Assembly: GCF_000003605.2 (NCBI RefSeq)
Contig: NW_003134862.1
Span: 4,998-41,623 of the forward strand
Source: Saccoglossus kowalevskii
Lineage: Eukaryota > Hemichordata > Enteropneusta > Harrimaniidae
Length of the DNA stretch: 36,626 bases
Direction of reading: 5' to 3'
In this document: one piece after another, positions 21,601 through 33,500 of the stretch
Layout: each line of letters starts with the position of its first letter
Position numbering within the stretch: position 1 is the stretch's first letter
Notes under the pieces: model-generated
Seen by the model: only the letters and a program-made list of their open reading frames with translations
The model's database searches: none
Told to the model about the DNA's origin: nothing
Translations under genes and position numbers: made by a program

Positions 21601-23823
21601 TTACATAATAAACCAATGAACATTGTCATGCGATTTATGACCAACTTTCCCAAAAATGATGAGTAGGCTTCTACCTTAAATTCCTATCTTATCCTATTCA
21701 TCATCAAGTAACGTTTTTTTCTGTCAAATGATTTTTTTCCATTTTACCAACGTGTTTGCAGATTGTGCTGTTGGCTTTACCTCTCCCTGGGCTCACAGCA
21801 ACAAGGCATGTGGGGACAGTCAGGCTTCAAAACTGAACTAAAGAGCATATTTCAGTTTACCTTACCCCATCAAATAGAGTATGTCCCAGAATATCCTCTG
21901 AATCTTCCAGTCGTCGATGATAAAAAGAAACATTGCTTTTCCACTTGTTTTCTTTATGAGTTAAATTCCATGACTTCTGCCATCTGGTGAAATTTGCTAA
22001 TGCTGTTTTGTGGTGTTTTTCTTTAATGTCAAAGCTGTACACGTGTCCAGTTCGTCCAACTTTGAAAAGAGGATAAACAAAAAATGTAGAGTGACAGGAA
22101 ATAAAGAAGGAACAGGGCTTAATAGCGCCCTCTGACAGGTAGATGCAGAATTTCTTTTGTTTTCCAAAGGTAAACCAAATTAAATATCATTAGTAAGTTT
22201 TTTGCTTGAAATACCTGCCTTTTGAAACACGCCATGACACACGAAAAGTTTACTTCTATTATTGGAGGGGGGGTAATGAGTGATATGAAAGTTTCAAACA
22301 TCAATATTATTTCAATCTGTAGTTATTGATCAATGAAGATTATGTTTTTTAGAGATTTTATTATATTCTGGATGACAAATAACCACACAATCATACTTAG
22401 TTGACATGACATTCACCGATTTATACCACAGAAGTTCTACTTTACTAGAGGGTACAACTTATAGGATTGGTGTATTGGTGTATTTCTTCGATGCTTGACA
22501 ATTGCATTTCATATGCATATTAATATTTCAGTGAGCATTTAAAATAATGCTGCAATGTTCCTGCGATGCGTAAAGCTAACAGACGAATTAGGTCAATGTT
22601 TATAAAAACAGAATTGTAGTTCCAATACCTGCTCTTGATAAAAATAATGATATGCCACCGGATCCTGAGCCAGCTTCCAATATTTTGCTTCCTGGACTTG
22701 CATCAATCATCATACACGCTGTGATGCAATCCTGAAATTAAACATATTGATAAAACCTGAAATGTCATGATTATGTAATCTTACTAAAAAATAGAAATTA
22801 AAGTGTAGTATATTGTATAGTATGTTGTACAGCACATGAAATACTGTAGAATACTTTATTTTCGCTTGGAATTAATTTTCGATTCAGTAAAGTAAAGTGA
22901 CCCAAAAAAAAATTGTGATTTACTGGTACTATATGTTACAATATAAAAACTGACCGCAGTATAGCATTATCTCCGTTTATAAGAGTAAAATATAGTCATA
23001 CCCGTGGATAACTGATAACTGGAGTTCTATTCATAAGAACTGTAAAATCATCTAAGGACGCCCGTTTAACATAATGTTTATGACCCCTTGTACTTGGGAA
23101 ATATTTCCCTGGATAACAACCTATGAGTTCGCTATGTTTAATAGCACCAAATTGTGTAGTGAAGGTTTTTGATGAGTTAAGATTAAACATTTTGTTTAGG
23201 AATTCATGACGCTTGTGACATTCTCTGGTAACAACGACCAGCTCTCCGTCCACAAATGGCACGTCTTCATCATGTCTAAATGGAGTTGTTTCTTCATCAT
23301 GACTGTCCTGTTGTATTACATTCACTGCATCCTCTCGTGGTAGCTCAGCAACGACCTCCTTGACTTGAGATGGTATCAGCTCGTTTCTATTAAAATAGGA
23401 ATCAGTGATTTCATTCTCGGTCACATCAGTTTCAGTTGTTTGTCCATCGTGAGCGTGGGCCACTTTGCTGTGGTCAATCGCATCGGCTGTCGATGTCTTC
23501 AGCGAAGAATCGTCGTACTTTTCCAAGTTGAGGTTATATCCTCTGGGAAGCATACCACTAACTCTTCCAAGTACTGACAACGTAGTTCGACGTCTTGCTC
23601 TTCCGAGGTTTAGATGACCTTGTTTCAGCTTAGATAGATTGGTATTGCATGCCTCATCATTTTTGTCTTTCGGATTTTCGGGTGAGCGATCAGTCGGAGT
23701 CGACTTTCTTGTCGAACACGTGTGAATAAGATGCGCGACGCAACACGAAACATTCAATTTGAAACCATTAAGGTGCATCTGCTGAATAAGATGCACACGA
23801 AGACCCGAAGTCATCGTCTCCAA
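17188..23823 (-). CDS. TRMT61B: tRNA/rRNA (adenine-N1)-methyltransferase TRMT61B, seven exons
   Basis: Seven exons join in phase: 23002-23823, 22629-22731, 21866-22059, 20327-20418, 19873-20042, 18756-18836 and 17188-17219, giving 497 residues. Residues 1 to about 200 are poorly conserved and could include a mitochondrial targeting sequence. From about 200 it follows human TRMT61B: GAIKHSELIGCYPGKYF, a HYVKRASLDDFTVLMNR segment, SAM-binding motif I LEAGSGSGGISLF (Gly295-Gly300), VGRTGHVYSFDI, IIDM with the expected catalytic Asp377, NITQIIEILEHIR and SEVTHKNWLV, ending FLLELQKES. The family installs m1A in mitochondrial tRNA and large rRNA using SAM. The last exon is only 32 nt. The N gap lies inside intron 3 (20419-21865), but exons 3 and 4 abut in phase (FDG/AIIDM), so no coding sequence need be missing. 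One oddity is that the residues after Asp377 differ from the usual NPH or PxPW. Confidence 0.92.
17935..18705. mobile_element. Second Helentron/Pearl-like element with AC microsatellite and 3' hairpin
   Basis: It lies in the last TRMT61B intron. About five diverged units of roughly 105-150 bp each carry ACCAAGTTTCATTGAAATCTG or a close variant (near 18072, 18204, 18332, 18481 and 18588). An (AC)n run follows (18642-18669), then a terminal hairpin TGTGTGC-TTC-GCACACA (18684-18700). The order of tandem units, microsatellite and hairpin is the same as in the 9331-10690 element, although the sequences differ. The 5' end was not located. Confidence 0.5.
19500..19640. repeat. 24-bp tandem repeat, about six copies
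   Basis: Unit GCTGCAATAATTTGGTCAGT plus TATA, repeated about six times with few changes (AACTTG or AACTTAG for AATTTG). It lies in TRMT61B intron 5 (between 18837 and 19872). Confidence 0.85.
20571..21295. other. Assembly gap (N run)
   Basis: 725 unknown bases inside TRMT61B intron 3. Open frames reported across it are artefacts of N. Confidence 0.99.
22844..22895. repeat. Partial copy of the CTGTAnAAT palindromic MITE
   Basis: It is preceded by TA and begins CTGTAGAATACTTTATTTTC, followed by GGAATTAATTTTCG. This matches the left arm of the copies at 26178 and 29226. The right arm is absent or decayed. It lies in TRMT61B intron 1. Confidence 0.5.
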
Positions 23824-24559
23824 ACTTGTGCATACACACGAAGTTCAATCACACATATATTATAAATAACAAGCAGCAAACACGTCGAATGAAGAGGGAA
23901 TCCCCACATCAATAATGCGCATGCGGATTATAGATTTGGTCAACAAAAATGTTTATTGCAACTTCTCTCAGCTGTATTTTAATGTCCGCACAAATCCGTT
24001 ATTATGAGGAAAAGAAATATTACGGGATTTTACATCAACATATATTTCTAGACACAGCATATATTGAAAACAAAGTATTTGGTCTAACGCATATTACTGC
24101 TAATAAAAGAGTGCTCGAACGAGTCAAAGGGTTTCCCTGCGCAGTTTCTGTGCGCAATAGCACTATTCGACGTGGAATTCAGCTGTGGAACCGTTTTGTT
24201 GTGTGCTGTGCAGAAGCTGCCAGCATTTCACCTACCTGGCGCGTAACCTTCCAGAGTATACACAGAAAAACTTTCGGTCACTTGTCTTCGATATCTGGAA
24301 ATAGAATTGACGATAAACAGTGTTACGATTTCACCAGAAAGACCGCGCCTGTAACCACAACATATAGTACCTCGTAAGATGAAGCAGTTCAATTCAGTCA
24401 GTCGACGTTGTTTTTAATTACATAATGTTTATACTCATATCAACCCGTATCAATTTACTACGAGGTCGTGTTATAACTGATTGTCAACACTATAAACTCA
24501 GCGAGGGTGGCAGTGATCAGTGACAGCGAAGCTAGTTTATCTGAGTTGAGAAAGACCAT
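23824..24559. promoter_or_regulatory. Divergent TRMT61B/carboxypeptidase promoter region
   Basis: The two start codons are 736 bp apart on opposite strands. An NRF-1-like site TGCGCATGCGG (23916-23926) lies about 95 nt upstream of the TRMT61B start. NRF-1 commonly drives nuclear genes for mitochondrial functions, so the placement suits TRMT61B. A 142-codon open frame (23949-24377, plus) falls inside; it has no recognised family and its coding status is unknown. Confidence 0.45.
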
Positions 24560-27500
24560 ATGTATACACATGCCATGAAAGACAGGACTCGAATATGGGA
24601 TGGCGATTGTTCATCGATAACGTCAGTGTTGCTTGTTTTCTTTGTGTGTCTGGAAAACATTCATTGTGGGAATGTAAAACCACAGACTGAGATTTATTTA
24701 CCAGATTATACAATCTATCACAATTTGCAACAAATAGGTCAGAGATTGAATGAGATTGTTTCAAGGAATCCAACCTATATGCGAATTGACAAAGAATTCA
24801 AATCAAGACAAGGCAGATCACAATACATTATTAGGTTGACTAACTTTTCAGACAGTCGCACATTCACTGGATCAAATAGGCTGTCACATCAGAAACCTAA
24901 AATCTTGCTATCATTTGGTGAACATGCCCGTGAGTTCTTTCCTGTGGAAAGCATGCTGTATTTGCTGCAGAACATTACTGGTGGTCTAACTGCAGCTAAA
25001 GGTAGTCTTGAAGAGTCCTTCTCTAGAACTGTGTTGTCAAAATTAGATTTATTTATTGTTGCCATGGTAAATCCAGATGGGAGACATTATGTTCAAGAGA
25101 CTGGTAATTACTGTTGGAGAGGTACAAGTACAGGGGTGGATCTCAACCGGAACTTTGATTGGCACTTTGGTGGCAAAGGAAGCTCGGGAAATTCCAAAGA
25201 TGAGGAGTATAGAGGAGTTCATGCATTCTCAGGTAAATTTAGAATAAAATATTTAGGTAATAGTGAATGTTTTAATGCTGCAATCAAAATTATTCGTACA
25301 TCCACAGTGCCCTTTTTAATAGCATATTTGACACTAAGAAATATTGTGATTTCATCTCAAATAAACCTTGAATCAGATAATAAAACCAGTAATAGCCAGT
25401 AAGGTTTCTCAGATTACAAAATTTCATGGAAAAACTTTAGCTTGTCACTAAGAAAATATTGCATAGCACACTGCATCAGTTTTTAGAATTTGGGTGAATG
25501 AGTAACAATATCTTGCAAAGCCCTTGTAGTACATGGGTTTGATATTTACAGTACATGTTTGAAATAGTAAATGCTTTTTTATCAAATTTATTACAAAACT
25601 TAACATGCTCTACAGGATTGTGTGCCCTCAGCATAGGGTCATATTGTCGAGCAGCATCTACTGTTTTCGATCTGCTGCCAATATTCATGCTCATCATTTT
25701 ATTCTGTGCATACAATAACACAGAAGGAAGAAGTAATTAATATGAGTAATAAATAATACATGAATCTGAAATGAATTCATTATTCTAAGATTGCTATCAT
25801 AAGAGTACAGTCCTCGACCTCACTAAGCAGAACATAATGTGATTAATTATTCATTAAGTCAAATGATTCAGATAAACAAATAAGTACACAAAAACTAGGA
25901 TAGCACCAGACATTCATAACTGCTGTGGCTTTGAAAGCATTTTTTTTGCAAGGTCTTTGTTTGGGGTTGTAAACTCCCCTGAGATTCACAACAGATTACT
26001 GAAAAGCCACAATGAAATAACAGCAGTTGGAGTTGTTGACGTGTTGTGTGCATTTTAGATCTATTTCATATGCCGAGCAACATTACTGGTTATGTCAGTT
26101 TTATTTTTAGTAGTATCTTGTAATCATGAGAAAAGATATTGGCAAAACAATGTATTCAGCCACCATGGCTGAAACTACTGTAAAATCCTTGATTTTAGCT
26201 GGAATTAATTTTCACTGAAAAGATCTTTTGGGCTTTTTGTATGGAATTCATTTTCACTGATTTTTGACGAGTTAAATGTAAAATATAGAAAAAAAGTATA
26301 TTCACTGGATTTTATTTTCACTGAATTATTCTTTCAGCGAAAATAGTGAAAATTAATTCCATTCTACAGTAGTTCATTGTTAGTGGACATCACAAGCTAA
26401 TATGTAAGTTGATATAATGTAAAGTAATGCCTCTGGAAACAGATTAAGTTGTAAAATGAATCAATCATCCTCCCTGAACTTTGTCACTGATTTCTTGACT
26501 CCTGAGTACAAAGGTTGAAAATCTACAATGTAGAACATGCTTTGTATGTAAACATGTTGTGTTCAACATCTGATTGTGAATGTGCTTTGCTACAAAGATA
26601 TAACCACCTTGAATTGACAGCCAATAACAAGCTATATTAGACATGTGTCATTGCTTGCATAATAAATTTTAACAACAAATGTAATTTATTACTATTCCTT
26701 GTGTTCTTTTTTAAATAAAAATTACAGTCATTATTCTCTCTTATCTATCCATATTGGTTTTCCTCAGTCATTTAAATTCACCCCGGAATGTATATTTTAT
26801 ACATGATACAATATGAGAAAGCTATTTAAGTGTGGCAACTGTTATTTTCAGGCAAAAATCGGAAATACTTAATTCTATCATTTCTGTGGTAGTATTTTAT
26901 TCAGAAAATGGCTTGAATTCTTATTCAATCATTATTTATGATGTACATTGATATGATTTAGCAACAGGTGGCACTGATAGCGTTGTGTATATGATGACAT
27001 AATAGATATATGTATTGATAATGTGAGCATCCAGATGTGTATTACCTGTCTAGAAATATTAATAATTCTAGAGATTTTGTTTTAATTTAGTTCATACAAT
27101 ACACATTTGATTATGGTTAAACTGTAGAATTCTGCATGTGTGCCAATTCCGAGTTCAATATCATCTTACCGGTACCTTCGTCGATACTTTAAATGTAATG
27201 GACCTCTGTTGTTTTCTGGTTAGAATCTATTGCTTTATCATTCTCATCTTTGTACCTTCCTCGATACTTTAAATGTAATGGACCTCTGTTATTTTCTGGT
27301 TAGAATCTATCGATTTATCATTCTCATCTTTGTACCTTCCTCGATACTTTAAATGTAATGGACCTCTGTTATTTTCTGGTTAGAATCTATTGCTTTATCA
27401 TTCTCATCTTTGTACCTTCCTCGATACTTTAAATGTAATGGACCTCTGTTATTAGCTCCGCTGTCAACTTTGTCGAGCAGAGCTTATCACATGAGTGATT

Positions 27501-30500
27501 GTCCGTCGGCGTCCGTGTCAATGTTTTACTTTTTCGACTTCTTCTTTAAAACTACAAGCCTGAAAGCTTTGATACTTGGTGTATATGTACCTTGGGTAGA
27601 CCTCTCTCAGATTTGTTCATTTCATGATCATATCTTCATTTTTTGTCATTTTTGGTAAAAAGTGATATTTTCAACCTCTTGTTAAAAACCGCAACCGCAA
27701 GTCCAATTGCTTTGATATTACATATATATGTACTACATTTGGACCTCTCTCAGATTTGTTCATTTTGTAATGATATCTTTTATTTCTCTAATTGTGGTGA
27801 ATATTTTTGGTAAAAAGTGATATTTTCAACTTCTCGTTAAAAACCGCAAGTCCAATTGCTTTGATATTACATATATAGGTACTACATGTGAACCTCTCTC
27901 AGATTTGTTCATTTTGTAATGATATCTTTATTTCTCTAATTTTGGTGAATATTTTTGTCATTTTTGGTAAAAAGGGATATTTTCAACTTCTTGTTAAAAA
28001 CCACAAGTCCAATTGCTTTGATATTACATATATAGGTACTACATGTGGACCACTCTCAAATTGTTAATTTTGCAATGATATCTTTAATTCTCTAATTTTG
28101 GTGAATATTTTTGTCATTTCTGGTAGAAAGACATATTTTCTTGTTAAAACCACAATTATTTATGGTAAAAAATGATATTTTTGAACTCTTGTTGAAAACA
28201 GCAAGTCCCATTGCATTGATACTATGGATATTGTTCATTTTCTAATGATATCTTCTGTTTTTTAATTGAAATGTGCATTGCTAACAGCGGAGCTATCTCA
28301 GCCGAGAGGCTGCTCGTTTTCTGGTTAGAATCTATCGCTTTATCATTCTCATCTTTATTTATCTTCAGAACCTGAATGCGCTGTGCTAACAGAACTGACA
28401 TCTACGTACTCATTTGATGCGTTTGTTTCATTTCATTCGGGAATTCGTCAGATTTATGTACCATTTGCAGGTTTGTTGCTTTTCCTTACATTTTCCATCA
28501 CCACTTTTACAGCCAAATATGTCTGCTTTCACTGTAAGCAGTTATAAAATATATTGTATATTGAATTTAATGGTGATGCATGCAGAGCTGTTTTCCAGTC
28601 ATGGCAGCGTAATTAGGTTGCATTTTTATATAAATATCCCTATACCTCTGTATATGTTAAGTGCTTGAAAGGACCTTTATAGCCAGTCAAATAAAAGTCA
28701 CTGATATTCTGTATTGTAAGACCCTAGAGAAATATTCACTGCTACAGAACTTCATGATTATCACTGACTCATGAAATTAGCTAAAATTGTTGTCTCACAG
28801 AATTAAAGGGCAAGTGCAGTAACATATGTAAAATTATGTTCAATGATTGGTTAATTCAATGTTACATTTTATATACAAATGCTGGCAAACATGATTGCAT
28901 TACTGTATTTGCCACAGAGTTAATAGCGAAACAAATGCACAGTTTTTCGAAATAAATACGGTGTTATCACTTGTATTTAACATCGATATCAAAAAATAAA
29001 TGTGACTTTTAATGGCATCTACACCTACCTACATACATCCCAATCGAGACTCGGTATTAAGAGAGTGTCATTGCTTGGGTGATTGTCAAACATTTTGATT
29101 AATTTTTCTATTTGAATTTTTAGATGCTTCACAAGCCACATGATTTGTTTTTAATTTGCGAAATGATTTTCAGCTCAATTCTTTGAGAAAACGAATTAGG
29201 ATTAAGCTTTAGCAGATGCACATTACTGTAGAACACTTTATTTTTCGCTTAGAATTAATTTTCGCTGTTTTCGCTGAAGGAATGATTCAGTGAAAAATTA
29301 ATCTAGTGAATATACCTTTTTTCCTATCTTTTACATTCAACTCGCCAAAAATCAGTGAAAATAAATTCCATACAAAACACCTAAAAAGTCTTTTCAGTGA
29401 AAATTAATTCCAGTGAAAATAAAGTATTTTACAGTACTTTAATTTTTACATTCAAGTTGTTTTTACATTGCGCTGTACAGACCCTGATTGTGAACATGGC
29501 TGATTTGCATGGAAATCCCAAAATTATTACATGTTTACGTGACAAACTTGCATACTACGGTAGTAGTTATTTTATGGTAATCTTCTTTGTTCAAGAAAGC
29601 GACTCTGGAGGTTTTATTATTCAATTTATCACAACCATAATTTTAAACAATATAAAGAGAGCCTCAAAATGCAGGATTGCATCAAATTCATCAAAAAAAC
29701 TCTCATTTGCATATTTTTACAGTCAATAGCAATATAATTCAGCAAACTTGAAACTATAAATACCACAGTATATATGTAACAGTGTGTTTTACTGAACAGT
29801 CATAATTACTCATTATTTGTCACCTGAGAAGCTCTTGGGTGTACCGGTAATTTGGACAGGGTGTGTATATGGTGTGGTCTGTACATGAGTAGAGCATTAA
29901 GCAGGGCTTGAAATTAACAGTAGCCTAAAGCACAGAGTTCTATCTTCCAAACTTAATAGTAGACTACTAGAAATGTCTTTTCACTGATACCAAAATAATA
30001 AAGTATGGGTACACAAAGTGAGTTGATTATTTCTAAATATTCACAGCATGTGCATGGCTTTAAGTAGCTATCACTTTATTTTCAAGTTGTGTTAAGACAT
30101 CTACTATGATAAATAAATTTAAACATTAATTTTTATTGCTCTCAGTATTTACAATTTTCATCAAATTTGGGTGCAATTTGGTTTTCTTTTCAACAAAACC
30201 CAAAATTTTCGAGAAAACAAGCAGTTAATATACTTTTGACAACAGCTGTTGAAGTGTTAACGAAATAAATCGTAAATTCTTTATAACGTTTTAAACCTCA
30301 CGATTAATTTTGATTGTGATATCAGGTATATGTTGCCAAATAGCTCAAGTCATTTTAAATGCAGTAATTGTTCACTGAATTTTTTTACTAAAGTTTTTTT
30401 CACTGGAGTTAAATCTACATGAACATGTAAAAATGTAACTCATTGTTTCGCCGTTTTTTTAAGTGAACTTTATATTGATGAAATTTATTGCCCTCACAGT

Positions 30501-33500
30501 ATTAGGAAGTATACCGTTAGTACAATGCAATAATGTTACAAATCAAAGTTTTTTTGTTTTTAAATTTTTGTGCCAGGCGACAGTTCTGGACATTGAAAGT
30601 CACTGTTGTCTCTCCTGCCTTTTTTTGTATGTACAATTGCGAGTGCTAGTGTTGACACATTTTTAGTCATATTCATATTTGGGTCTACATGACACGGCTG
30701 TGTGGCCATTTCTCTATCAAATGGCAAATTTAATACGCCATCTTGGTGTTAACCAGACTCGGTCAAACACAAGCATCTGCGGACCTTAACCAAGGTTCCC
30801 CCAAAGTCGCATTCGTGAGTGAATGAATCTCGGCAGTGGAATTGGCCAAAGTTGTTGTTTTATTTGGCTAGAACTGTTGTCTCAAAATACTGAGCTTAGC
30901 TTTTACGGTATAAAAAAACAAAAAAAAGGGAAGTAACATTATGTCATGATTAATACAAATATAATATAATATAGCATAAACATATTGTATTATATTTCTA
31001 CTGCAGATTCAGTGTCAAAGAAGGAGAAAAAGCGACCTGTCAATCATAAAAAGCAGTTGGAGCTGGCTAAGAAAATGGCCAAAGCAACATCATATAGGTA
31101 CACGCATGGAATTGCCTATGAACTTAATGATTATGAAGCTGATGGTACGATATTTGATTACATGGCTGGCGTGAGACAGGTAGGATTGCGAGTTAGTACC
31201 GTAGCATTACCTAATACGTTGTAAATGAGGTAAAATCGATTTTTGTTTATTACTACCGGTACATCGTGTTTGTCTAGTTTGTGGAATTGGGCACTTGTTG
31301 TCCTAGCCATTTTCATCTTAGTTGAGAATATAGTTTATTTGACCATTTTGAAATCTGTGTTATATAAGGTCTGAGGGATATAGGTTAGCAGACACTACCT
31401 TAATTACACTTACCGGTACTAATACATAATTAAACAAATCATTTAACTTTGAAATTGTGGAAAGTTTAAAACAAGTTGGTTGGCAACATTTTTCATTTTT
31501 TCTGAGGATGACAATCAGATTTACCGTAATCCATTTGAATTTTTTAAAGTTTACTTTTATTTTTTCCTTGTACAGATACCATTTTCCTTTGCAATAGAGC
31601 TATGGGGAGATGGAGATCACAACGGTGCTAAATGTTTTGATCTTTTTAATCCTAGAAATGCTGATCTCCAGGTTAGTTCTACCCTAGTCTGTATCACAGA
31701 CGAGATTGTCAACTCGCGAGATTGTCAACTCACGGTGAAGGACTGATGAAAGTGTCTACCTTTCTTCCTTTTCATACTCACTCTATTGTGTTCATCGTTA
31801 GTTGCCATATGTTTTGTATCAATAAAGCCATCATTGATTAAATACAGCGGCTTAGCCTGTTAGCGCCTTTTTTTTTTCCATTCATTTTGGCTATCTGCGA
31901 AGGCTTTATGATAATTTAAATATTACTATTCATACTTTGTAGGTTTGGTTTGCTGTGTATAGTGAATGTGTTTAATTTGAACCAAATTTTCGTCGTTTTC
32001 AAATATAATGAAAAAATATTGTCAATCAAAACCATTATTACAATTAATTTTTGTCACTCGTATGTCAAAATATTGTCTAGGGACCTCACAAAAGACCATT
32101 TACCATTCGTACAAGATCCTGTGATATGCATGTAATTAAACATATAAACAGAGGTCATAGCATTGTAGTGGTGTCAAAACATCGCACGGGATTTATAAAA
32201 TGTGAAACTATTTTTTGGGTATTTCGGTATTTTATTTAATAATATGTTATAGACATTTGATGATCAATTTTGATGAAGTAAGGATCTCAATGCCATATTC
32301 CTCTCTAAAAAATCAGCATTTTGGCATAGAGCTTTGTTGGCCTCAGTTTTTCACAAGTTGAATAAACTCATCTGCTATATATATGTCTTACAAAAGAATG
32401 TACAAATATTTACCCTTAGGTATTTTTTTACCGAGTCATAGACCTTAGAAATACATATATTTCTATATCACGTATAATTTCTTCATCTCAACAGTTGATC
32501 AAAATATGCTTATAGTGTTAAACCTCAATGTGTAGCCATGTTTTATTATCAAAAGTGTTTGATTTAATTTGATTAATTCTGTAAGTACTTACTGTCATGC
32601 TGGTGTGCTTGGTAGTATATCTTTTCAGACGATGGTTAACTACTTAAATACTGTAAAAGGCTTAATTATTCACTGGTTTTAATTTTGCTTATTTCGCTGA
32701 CTGGAAAATGCGCTAAATTAAAACCCTGTGAATATGTAAAATTCAGCATAGAACACATTATCTAAATGATAAAACCGTGAATTTAAAATCTACTGAATAT
32801 GCCTGAAATGCTAAATCAGCGAAATTTAAACCCAGTGAATATTTTACAGTATCTCAGTCAAATTGAATCAGTGTGTTGTGTCATCCAATACTATATTACT
32901 TTCCATTTACAGAAAACACTGAAGGAAGTTCAGCCAATATACGAGGTGTTGTTTAAGTATATAATTGAATGGAAAGAAGAACAACTCAAAGGTTACTTTA
33001 GTTCAATGGATGTAAGTAGTACAATGTATGTGTGTGACAATCATTCTCTACTGGTGTATAACATTATAATACCATGCACTACCCATTATTGAAATGCCAT
33101 GTTCTCATTGGTCGATTGATAGCTTGGTAGTTCAATGCACGAAAACACAAACATACATGTCAGTGGCTCATTCGTGTCCAGTTTTTCTATTTTTGTTCAA
33201 AACATTGGTTTTGTTATGTTAAAAAATCCTGATTATTTTTATCTAGGAAATTACATATGCACATGTTATTTACCACAGGGTACAAGCATCCACAATGCAC
33301 TTACAACAATTTCTTCATTATCAAACTACACATACCAGTATACTTAGTATTCAATTTTTCAACATTTCAGATTATTGTAATTGAGTAAAGTACTCTGTGC
33401 TGCCAATTATTGTGTGGAAACAGGGCTTGAACTCTGTGGGGTGTTCATTATTGTCATCACCCTCTATAATTGTCACCGCTTTTTTGAGATGATAAATATG

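Larger units (their letters stand above)
25233..28368. other. Carboxypeptidase intron 1, repeat-rich
   Basis: This is the 3.1-kb first intron. It contains a palindromic TA-flanked MITE (26178-26369), an 80-bp tandem repeat (from about 27161), and an 863-bp element inserted in that repeat (27454-28316). No coding sequence was recognised. The open frames at 25476-25740 and 27410-27658 are repeat or chance. Confidence 0.6.

Noticed and set aside
21763-21838. Possible extra TRMT61B exon on the minus strand between 21866 and the N gap
   Set aside because: It has acceptor- and donor-like bounds, but the translation does not match the family. Exons 21866-22059 and 20327-20418 already join in phase with colinear family similarity.
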